A DNA stretch of 11,229 nucleotides from Bacillota bacterium (lineage in GTDB: Bacteria > Bacillota > Clostridia > Oscillospirales > Ruminococcaceae). The stretch is taken from contig JAEWYJ010000157.1 in assembly GCA_023395695.1 (NCBI GenBank), positions 1 through 11,229 on the forward strand, written 5' to 3'. Positions 6,395 to 11,229 of this stretch are shown here, in pieces. Numbering within the stretch: the first letter of the stretch is position 1; each line of letters starts with the position of its first letter. Both the position numbers and the translations under genes were made by a program. Under the pieces are notes generated by a model. The model saw only the letters and a program-made list of their open reading frames with translations. It ran no database searches and was not told the DNA's origin.

Positions 6395-6423
6395 TGTTAT
6401 AATCACCTTAACACCGCAGTGTT
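6395..6423 (+). promoter_or_regulatory. Extended -10 promoter of the PHP gene with inverted repeat at the start site
   Basis: TGT-TATAAT (6395-6403) is an extended -10 with a perfect hexamer; there is no clear -35. Seven bases later AACAC-CGCA-GTGTT (6410-6423) forms a perfect inverted repeat around the expected transcription start. It could be an operator or a short 5' hairpin. Confidence 0.6.
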
Positions 6424-6442
6424 GCCACACCATAGAACCTAT

Positions 6443-6468
6443 TGCTGCCGTGCGCAGAGACGGCAGCA
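6443..6468 (+). promoter_or_regulatory. Hairpin just upstream of the PHP ribosome site
   Basis: TGCTGCCGT (6443-6451) pairs perfectly with ACGGCAGCA (6460-6468) around an 8-nt loop. It ends four bases before the AAGGAGG site and is not followed by a T run. It may set ribosome access or protect the mRNA end. Confidence 0.5.
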
Positions 6469-6487
6469 GAACAAGGAGGCGCTTTAA

Positions 6488-7294
6488 TTGGCGATTATTT
6501 TTGACGGCCACACACATTCACGGCATTCCTTTGATGGGAGCGAGACGATAGAGGCCATGTGCAGCGCGGCTGTTGCAGCGGGGGTACGCGGCCTTACCGT
6601 AACCGACCACTGTGATTTGGGGGTATATGCCCTGCCCGACTGGCGTGAGCGCTTGATGGGCGCAGCGGCGGAGATTGAGACGGCACGCGCGTCCTTTAAA
6701 GGACGGCTGACGCTGTCTTACGGCGTGGAGCTGGGGCAGGCCATCCACGACATGCCGGCGGCGCAGCAGGTTTTGGCGCTGGCCGATTATGACGTGGTGC
6801 TGGGTTCTCTGCATAATTTGCACCAAACCGAGGATTTTTATTTCTTGCAGGCGAAAACCAATGATAAAAAAACGCTGCTGGAGCGCTATTTTGAAGAGCT
6901 GCTGCAGCTGGCTAAAACCGACACCTTTGATGTGCTGGCGCATATTACCTATGCCTACCGCTATATGGGCTATGGCGGTGACGTTCCGCCCATACAAAGC
7001 TTTGAACCGCTGCTGCGTGAGATTTTTGCCGCGCTTGTCCGCAACGGAAGGGCGCTGGAGCTAAACACCTCAGGCCTTTACCGCAGCCCCAAGGCGCGCG
7101 CTATGCCCGACCTGTGGGAGCTAAAGCTGTTTAAGGCATGCGGTGGCGAGCTGGTGGCGTTGGGCTCCGATGCGCATGTGGCAACGAATATTGGGCGCGG
7201 CCTCGAAGAGGGCCAGCAGCTCATGCGCGAAGCGGGCTTTTCATATCAGGCCGTCTATCAGGCGCGCAAGCCGGTGCTGCACAAGCTCGGCTAA
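6488..7294 (+). CDS. hisK: PHP-domain histidinol-phosphatase (HisK type)
   Basis: 268-residue metal-dependent phosphoesterase of the PHP superfamily, most like the histidinol-phosphatases that remove phosphate from L-histidinol phosphate in histidine synthesis. Start is TTG 6488, eight bases after a full AAGGAGG (6473-6479). The expected metal ligands are present: H8-T-H10, H41 in VTDHCD, E80 in GVELGQ, H108 in GSLHNLH, H151 in DVLAHITY, and D227/H229 in GSDAH. Length fits HisK. No other his gene is in the window and the gene stands alone behind its own promoter, so another phosphoester substrate is possible. The weak TTG start and the leader hairpin suggest modest expression (inference). Confidence 0.9.
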   Translation: MAIIFDGHTHSRHSFDGSETIEAMCSAAVAAGVRGLTVTDHCDLGVYALPDWRERLMGAAAEIETARASFKGRLTLSYGVELGQAIHDMPAAQQVLALADYDVVLGSLHNLHQTEDFYFLQAKTNDKKTLLERYFEELLQLAKTDTFDVLAHITYAYRYMGYGGDVPPIQSFEPLLREIFAALVRNGRALELNTSGLYRSPKARAMPDLWELKLFKACGGELVALGSDAHVATNIGRGLEEGQQLMREAGFSYQAVYQARKPVLHKLG

Positions 7295-7338
7295 GAGCAG
7301 AGCGTCGTATGGGCTGGCAGCGTGCGGACAATCCCGCG

Positions 7339-7347
7339 TGTTATATA
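7339..7347 (+). promoter_or_regulatory. Candidate extended -10 for the small OadB-like gene
   Basis: TGT-TATATA resembles the TGT-TATAAT box of the gene upstream. No -35 is visible. It would give a leader of about 100 nt containing the hairpin at 7383-7417. The gene could instead be read from the PHP promoter. Confidence 0.3.
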
Positions 7348-7382
7348 GTGGCAGGCAAATTCCCGCTGCGGCCGGCATGCGC

Positions 7383-7417
7383 GGCTGTTACGGGCATAAT
7401 AAAAGGCCGTAACGGCC
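7383..7417 (+). promoter_or_regulatory. Leader hairpin before the small OadB-like gene
   Basis: GGCTGTTACGGGC (7383-7395) pairs with GGCCGTAACGGCC (7405-7417) with one G-U pair and one G/G mismatch around a 9-nt A/T loop. It is followed by AAAGAAAATTTG, not a T run, so it is a poor terminator. It may be a weak terminator for the PHP gene or a leader structure. Confidence 0.45.
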
Positions 7418-7452
7418 AAAGAAAATTTGTATTATAACGGAGGACTACGACA

Positions 7453-7623
7453 ATGATAAACATAAGCACTGCACAGGCTGGCTCTATCGCTATCATCGGC
7501 GGTGCGGACGGCCCGACGGCGGTTTATGTGGCGGGTAGGCTGGGGCCTTTGGCATGGGCGGCCGGGTTGGCGGCAGCGGCGGTTCTGGCGCTGCTTATCT
7601 GGTTGCTTTTAAAGCATAAATAA
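7453..7623 (+). CDS. Small membrane protein with OadB-type GGADGPT signature
   Basis: 56-residue protein from ATG 7453, with GGAGGA eight bases upstream (7439-7444). Residues 11-35 carry SIAIIGGADGPTAVYVAGRL, which matches the conserved GGADGPTS/A segment of the beta subunit of sodium-ion-translocating decarboxylases (OadB/GcdB/MmdB, Pfam OAD_beta). That segment belongs to the ion-path region of a normal subunit of about 400 residues. Residues 34-53 form one strongly hydrophobic helix, and the protein ends LLLKHK, so a single-span membrane protein with a cytoplasmic basic end is likely. No biotin carrier, alpha or full-length beta subunit is near. The strong ribosome site and intact reading frame argue for a real small gene, not random decay. 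I recall similar tiny proteins annotated as decarboxylase beta subunits in Firmicutes; their function is unknown. Confidence 0.75.
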   Translation: MINISTAQAGSIAIIGGADGPTAVYVAGRLGPLAWAAGLAAAAVLALLIWLLLKHK

Positions 7624-7666
7624 TGCGTCGGGCGAATATTTTGCTGAAAAATTGAACGACCCTGTG

Positions 7667-7712
7667 CCTTGCCGGCCACAAAAAGCATCCTAGCCGGCAT
7701 GGTCTTTCTATT
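7667..7712 (+). terminator. Probable terminator of the small OadB-like gene
   Basis: GCCGGC (7671-7676) pairs with GCCGGC (7693-7698), extended by T-A and, past one T/T mismatch, by CC (7667-7668) with GG (7701-7702). The 16-nt loop is long. TCTTTCTATT follows. Confidence 0.5.
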
Positions 7713-7718
7713 AACAAA

Positions 7719-7783
7719 TTTATAGCCAACTAACTTGAAAAGCGTCCCGGCATTGGCGTTTTTTCAAATTAATCGGCTATAAA
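7719..7783. other. Nested inverted repeats in the intergenic region
   Basis: An outer pair TTTATAGCC (7719-7727) / GGCTATAAA (7775-7783) encloses an inner pair TTGAAAA (7735-7741) / TTTTCAA (7761-7767). The 3' outer arm shares AAA (7781-7783) with the next hairpin, so the two folds cannot fully form together. No gene is seen here. Confidence 0.5.
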
Positions 7784-7818
7784 CGGCGGCCGCAGGCTTA
7801 ATGTCTGGGCCGCCGTTT
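7781..7818. terminator. Bidirectional terminator between convergent genes
   Basis: AAACGGCGGCC (7781-7791) pairs perfectly with GGCCGCCGTTT (7808-7818), and CAG/CTG inside continues the stem past one bulged G. It lies eight bases after the radical SAM stop on the minus strand. Its A/T ends give short T runs in both directions. Confidence 0.8.
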
Positions 7819-7826
7819 GCGTGTCA

Positions 7827-8696
7827 TTATAATCTCCGGTAGCGCTCGGGGCGTATTTTGCCGCTTTCAAGCGCGTAAGAAAGCTGGCCGATCATCTTTT
7901 GGCGGTCACGGTTTAACACACCTGCCAACGCCACGTAATTTGAGACATGGTTTGAACGCAGTACAGTGCCCTCGCTGTCTACAGATTCTAAAAACAGCTT
8001 TTGTTCCTGCAAATACTCCAATGGCGAAAGAATTTCAAACCGTCCCTCCAGATAATCCTGCGCCAGCGGCGTGCCCGCTTCCAGATGCAGCGTCAGCAGG
8101 CCCAGATAGTCCGGCTTGGCCGCCGTAACCAGTTCGGCCGACTTTACGGCGTGCTCACGCGTTTTGGGCCGTCCGCCAAGGCCGGTAATCAGCGTCATTG
8201 AGACCTTAAGACCCGCAGCCTTTAACCGCAGGCAGGCCTCGACAATCTCGGCGGCGGTAACGCCCTTTTTGACGTCCTGCAAAATCTCGTCGCTGCCCGA
8301 CTCGGCGCCGATATAAACCATCTCCAGCCCGTGTTCTCTGAGCGCGACAAGCTCATCGTGAGATTTCAGCAGCACATCCTGCGCCGCGCCGTACACGGTA
8401 ATGCGCTCCAAGCGTGGGAACAGCGCGTAGGCTTTATCAAGAATGGTAATAATATCGGGCGTTTTAACGACCAACGCGTCGCCGTCCGCTAAAAAGATGC
8501 GGTCGACATCGAGCCGATGGCTTTGGCTGACCTCCTCAAGGTCGGCTATCACATCGGCCAGCGGCCGTACGCGGAAGGTTTTGCGCTTGTACATTGTGCA
8601 AAAGGTGCAGGTGTTGCGGGCGCAGCCGATGGTAAGCTGAACAATCAGGCTGTGCGCCTCGCTTGGCGGGCGGTAAACATCCCCTTCGTATCTCAT
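7827..8696 (-). CDS. Radical SAM protein
   Basis: 289-residue radical S-adenosylmethionine enzyme. The Fe-S cysteines are C25, C30 and C33 in IGCARNTCTFCTMY, giving C-x4-C-x2-C instead of the usual C-x3-C-x2-C. I recall this spacing in a branch of COG1032-like proteins with GC-x3-N-x-C-x-FC motifs. Other barrel landmarks are YIGAESGSDEIL (SAM-binding strand with Glu-Ser-Gly) and SMTLITGLGGRPKTREHA. A C-terminal SNHVSNYVALAGVLNRDR segment is also typical of this branch. No B12-binding domain is present. ATG 8696 has AAGGAG 12 bases upstream. It starts 30 bases after rpoN on the same strand with no promoter or terminator visible between, so the two are probably co-transcribed. The substrate is unknown. 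Confidence 0.9.
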   Translation of the reverse strand: MRYEGDVYRPPSEAHSLIVQLTIGCARNTCTFCTMYKRKTFRVRPLADVIADLEEVSQSHRLDVDRIFLADGDALVVKTPDIITILDKAYALFPRLERITVYGAAQDVLLKSHDELVALREHGLEMVYIGAESGSDEILQDVKKGVTAAEIVEACLRLKAAGLKVSMTLITGLGGRPKTREHAVKSAELVTAAKPDYLGLLTLHLEAGTPLAQDYLEGRFEILSPLEYLQEQKLFLESVDSEGTVLRSNHVSNYVALAGVLNRDRQKMIGQLSYALESGKIRPERYRRL

Positions 8697-8726
8697 GTTA
8701 AAAAGAATCTCCTTTAAATGCGTAGT

Positions 8727-10094
8727 TTATGGGCCTTTTCTGCGCAGCGAGGAGGATGGCAGCCCTAATTCCTCGCGATATTTTGCCACTGTCCGGCGGG
8801 CAATGACCGTTTTATCCTTCTGGAGCAGTATGGCCAGCGCACTGTCGGAAAGCGGATGGCACGGATCCTCAGCCTCAATCAGGCTCTTAATCTGATCCTT
8901 AACCGAGCGGCTACCCGCGCTCTGGCCGCCCGCATCGTCGGGCAACGCGCGGGAAAAGAAATGCTTAAAGGGGAAAACCCCGAATTTACATTCAATATAT
9001 TTGCCGTTAACCGAACGGCTGACCGTTGATTCATGCACGCCAAGCTCTTCCGCAATGTCCTGCAGGCGCAGCGGCAGAATGTCTCCTGCCCGCAGAAAAA
9101 AATCCCTTTGCCGGCGCACAATGGTTTTTGCAATTTGCTCAATGGTGTCCCGCCGGGTTTTAATCGCCTTTGTCACCCACATAGCCTGAGAGAGCTTGCG
9201 TTCGACGTAATCCTTGGCCTCGTCGTTTTTCTCGCAAAGCGAGAGATAGCTGCGGTTGACGTTAATATGTGCGCTGTAGCGGTCGTTATACCGGCAGGAG
9301 AGCGCGCCGTCCTGCTCAATAACGGTCACATCCGGCAGAATGTAAACCGCGGGGCGGTTGCCAAAGCAAAAGGCCGGGCGGGGCTGAAGCGTTTTAATCA
9401 ACTCATAAAATACGCGGATCTTTTGAGCGGAACAGCCAAGCGCACCGGCAATTTTTTGAAAATGTCCGCGCGGCAGCTCCTGCAGATGGTCCGCTATCAG
9501 GCGATAAATCAGCGGGTCGTCAACGCCCCGGCGTTTTAACTGAATCGTCAGCGTTTCGGCAAGATCCTTTGCGCCAATACCCGGCGGGTCAAGCGTTTTA
9601 AGGTAGGCGATGGCCTCCTGCGCCAGAACCAAATCGACATAAAAGGTCTGCGCAGCCTGTTCGGCGCTCAGCGTCAGATAGCCGTTTTCATCAAGCGAAC
9701 AGATCAGCTTTTCCAGAATAGAAAGCTCTACCCGCGTCAGGCTGAAATCGAACTGATTCCTCAAATAAGCCTGCAGGTCATAGGGGTCGTCGGCTTGCAG
9801 CGACGGCTCGGGCCGGCCGCTGTCGTTATAGTCGGCAGGGTCTTCGTCTGGGCGCAGCACCGGCTTTGAAACCAGCCATTGTGCCGTGGCCAGCGGATTG
9901 ACTTCCTCCGGCGTGGCGCTGGAGCCGGGCGCCAGTACGTCAATGAGCGGATTTTCGGTCTCAATCTCACTCAGCCGCTCGTTAAGCTCCTGAATATTCA
10001 TTTGAAGAAGGGTGACATACTGTATTTGCTGCATGGATATATTCTGGCGCAGCTCCTGTTTTTGGCGCTGCTCTAAAAACCCGGTAACAGACAC
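8727..10094 (-). CDS. rpoN: RNA polymerase sigma-54 factor RpoN
   Basis: 455-residue alternative sigma factor that directs RNA polymerase to -24/-12 promoters and needs an AAA+ activator to open them. Start is GTG 10094, eight bases after AAGGAG (10103-10108, minus strand). Region I is the Gln/Leu-rich start (LEQRQKQELRQNISMQQIQ). A short acidic region II follows (PDEDPADYND), then the core-binding region. The helix-turn-helix is at about residues 344-367 (LQDIAEELGVHESTVSRSVN). The RpoN box is exact at 432-441 (ARRTVAKYRE), just before the C-terminus. Length is typical. No sigma-54 activator gene and no clear -24/-12 promoter occurs in the window, so its targets lie elsewhere. The next gene in the unit is the radical SAM protein. 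Confidence 0.97.
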   Translation of the reverse strand: MSVTGFLEQRQKQELRQNISMQQIQYVTLLQMNIQELNERLSEIETENPLIDVLAPGSSATPEEVNPLATAQWLVSKPVLRPDEDPADYNDSGRPEPSLQADDPYDLQAYLRNQFDFSLTRVELSILEKLICSLDENGYLTLSAEQAAQTFYVDLVLAQEAIAYLKTLDPPGIGAKDLAETLTIQLKRRGVDDPLIYRLIADHLQELPRGHFQKIAGALGCSAQKIRVFYELIKTLQPRPAFCFGNRPAVYILPDVTVIEQDGALSCRYNDRYSAHINVNRSYLSLCEKNDEAKDYVERKLSQAMWVTKAIKTRRDTIEQIAKTIVRRQRDFFLRAGDILPLRLQDIAEELGVHESTVSRSVNGKYIECKFGVFPFKHFFSRALPDDAGGQSAGSRSVKDQIKSLIEAEDPCHPLSDSALAILLQKDKTVIARRTVAKYREELGLPSSSLRRKGP

Positions 10095-10137
10095 GATCCC
10101 CTCTCCTTTCTGTAATAATACGCCTGAGATTAACTAT

Positions 10138-10166
10138 ATTATGACGGATTTTTTTCTGTTTTGCAA
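10138..10166 (-). promoter_or_regulatory. Sigma-A promoter of rpoN
   Basis: On the minus strand TTGCAA (10161-10166) is followed by exactly 17 bases and CATAAT (10138-10143). The hexamers match consensus at four and five of six positions. Transcription would start about 35 bases before the GTG. Confidence 0.65.
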
Positions 10167-10403
10167 GCGATATGATTTAACAGTTCTTCCATTCAAAAGC
10201 CGTTAATATATAAATCCGGCAGGGTATTGTCATAACCTGCACAGAGTGCTGCGTGAATTTTTAGACCTGTAAAGTCTAAAAATGTCGTCAAATGTGTATA
10301 TAGCCGTCTGACTTAAAAATTAGCCCTGCCATTACAAGCAACTTTTTAAGCTGGCAAGTCGTAAAATCAGTCCGGCAATAAAGAACAGGAAAAGCGCTTA
10401 TGC
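10167..10403. other. Gene-free spacer upstream of rpoN
   Basis: No supported gene. It holds a 9-bp hairpin, TTTTTAGAC (10258-10266) with GTCTAAAAA (10274-10282), and a short GCAGG/CCTGC pair near 10219-10240. Neither matches a riboswitch or small RNA that I recognise. Confidence 0.5.
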
Positions 10404-10431
10404 AAAAAAGGCTGCAAGGGCAGCCTTTTTT
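10404..10431. terminator. Canonical bidirectional Rho-independent terminator
   Basis: AAAAAAGGCTGC (10404-10415) pairs perfectly with GCAGCCTTTTTT (10420-10431) around AAGG, a T6 run on either strand. On the minus strand it backs up the hairpin after the histidine kinase. On the plus strand no gene precedes it, so it could end an unrecognised transcript from 10170-10400. Confidence 0.85.
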
Positions 10432-10496
10432 GTGTTGTGACAGGATAACAGCTGCTGCGGCATAAGGCATTTTGCCATAGGCCCTTTTTAAAAAAG

Positions 10497-10524
10497 CGTG
10501 GGAATAAAGCAATTTATTCCCATG
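10497..10524. repeat. Inverted repeat between the two terminators
   Basis: GGGAATAAA (10500-10508) and TTTATTCCC (10513-10521) pair around GCAA, extended by T-A, G-U and C-G. It is one of three strong hairpins in 180 bases. No T run follows, so its role is unclear. Confidence 0.55.
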
Positions 10525-10542
10525 GCTGCAAGAAATGCACAG

Positions 10543-10582
10543 CTTGCCAAGGCGGGCGTGCCCGCACGCCCGCCTTGGCAAG
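10543..10582 (-). terminator. Perfect 18-bp hairpin after the histidine kinase gene
   Basis: CTTGCCAAGGCGGGCGTG (10543-10560) pairs without mismatch to 10565-10582 around CCCG. It lies 38 bases after the kinase stop on the minus strand, followed there by CTGTGCATTTCTT. On the plus strand GGGACGGTTTTTG follows, so it may also work in that direction. Confidence 0.65.
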
Positions 10583-10620
10583 GGGACGGTTTTTGTTATA
10601 GCGGTCGTACAGCGCCAGAT

Positions 10621-11229
10621 TTACTCCAGCTGTAAATAGACCGAGGCCTTAAATATGCCGTCCTTTTCTTCAAAGCGGGCATTGCCGCCGTGCCGCCTGG
10701 CCACCGCCGCAATAGAGGATATGCCAATGCCGTTGTCCGCCCGCTTGGAGGACATAAACGCGCCATGGCATTTTTTAATGCTGCCGGTAAAGCTGTTGTC
10801 TGCCGTAATAGTTAAAACGTCATATTGCAGCGAGCTGCCAATATGAATAAACCGCCTGCCGCCGGTCATGCGCTGGCAGGCCTCCACGGCATTTTCCATA
10901 AGGTTGCCGACTACGACGCATAAATCGCTTTCGATAGCTGCGTTCAATGCGCCCGGAACGGTCAGGCTCAGGGAAATTGCAACGCCTGCCTGTTGCGCCA
11001 TGCCAAGGTAGTAGGCGGCAACGGCATTAACCGCATAGTTTTCACACAACCGGGTTTCCTCTCCGGAGGGTATTTTTGCCACTAGGCCGTCAATATAGGC
11101 ATTAAGCTTACGCTCGTCTGCCGTTAAGCGCCGCAGCACAGTCAGCTGGTGGCGCAGGTCGTGCCGCTGGGCTTTTACCAGCTCGTCATTTTCCGTAAGC
11201 TTCTGATATTGCAGCCGCTGGAGAGCAAG
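10621..11229 (-). CDS. AgrC/VirS-like sensor histidine kinase, C-terminal part (5' end outside window)
   Basis: The frame stays open to the window edge, giving 202 residues. The membrane sensor part lies beyond the window, and the internal GTG at 11139 is not the start. The fragment opens with a coiled segment and the H-box AQRHDLRHQLTVLR, the histidine region typical of AgrC-type kinases, with His23 of the fragment in RHD the likely phosphorylated residue. The ATPase domain shows an N-box (VVGNLMENAVEACQ) and a short G-box (RADNGIGISSIAAVARRHGG), as in GHKL-type HATPase_c_5 domains. It ends FKASVYLQLE. Such kinases usually sense peptide signals together with a LytTR response regulator, but no partner is in view, so the signal is unknown. 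Strong hairpins follow the gene. Confidence 0.9.
   Translation of the reverse strand, partial: LALQRLQYQKLTENDELVKAQRHDLRHQLTVLRRLTADERKLNAYIDGLVAKIPSGEETRLCENYAVNAVAAYYLGMAQQAGVAISLSLTVPGALNAAIESDLCVVVGNLMENAVEACQRMTGGRRFIHIGSSLQYDVLTITADNSFTGSIKKCHGAFMSSKRADNGIGISSIAAVARRHGGNARFEEKDGIFKASVYLQLE

Noticed and set aside
6127..6487. Sigma-54 (-24/-12) promoter for the PHP gene
   Set aside because: TGGCAAGAGGTTTTGTGC near 6235 has the -24-like TGGCA but lacks a GC at the right spacing for -12; an extended -10 TATAAT is a better explanation. No good -24/-12 site was found elsewhere in the intergenic regions.
10288..10581. 97-residue minus-strand open frame
   Set aside because: It runs through three strong hairpins including a canonical terminator, is Cys-rich without a motif, and has no convincing ribosome site.

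Overview
The window reads as chromosome from a motile, anaerobic Firmicute of the Clostridia type. Start codons are preceded by AGGAGG-like Shine-Dalgarno sites. The gene content also fits: a Firmicutes-style flagellin, a sigma-54 factor, PlsY, an ACT/PFL pair, a LUD-domain protein and an AgrC/VirS-like histidine kinase. This placement is inferred from families and signals only; no rRNA or other marker gene is present. I see no insertion sequence, phage gene or CRISPR array.

Left part (1-3000). A large flagellin gene on the plus strand sits between two small proteins built from the same LK-x-DVS heptad repeat. The left one is cut by the window start and is on the plus strand; the right one is complete and on the minus strand. 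The flagellin leader is the richest regulatory region here. It has a possible sigma-D (sigma-28) promoter, three hairpins in a row, and a GGA in the loop of the last hairpin about 30 nt before a second GGA inside the Shine-Dalgarno. This is the layout expected for control by the RNA-binding protein CsrA.

Middle part (3050-6400), minus strand. An ACT-domain protein, a PFL/DUF711 protein and the acyltransferase PlsY form a tight operon that ends in a terminator overlapping the plsY stop codon. Upstream lies a single-gene LUD-domain unit with its own promoter and terminator. A gene-free stretch follows.

Right-centre (6400-7830), plus strand. A PHP-type histidinol-phosphatase starts with TTG. 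It is followed by a 56-codon gene whose product carries the GGADGPT signature of the beta subunit of Na+-translocating decarboxylases on a single-helix micro-protein. A structured, gene-poor stretch follows and ends in a strong hairpin between convergent genes.

Right part (7827-11229), minus strand. rpoN (sigma-54, GTG start, good sigma-A promoter) is followed by a radical SAM gene in an apparent two-gene unit. A gene-free, hairpin-rich stretch of about 500 bases separates it from the C-terminal part of an AgrC-like histidine kinase that runs off the window end.

No complete new multi-gene system is evident. The best leads are the putative CsrA-controlled flagellin leader, the OadB-like micro-protein, and the twin heptad-repeat proteins around the flagellin gene.
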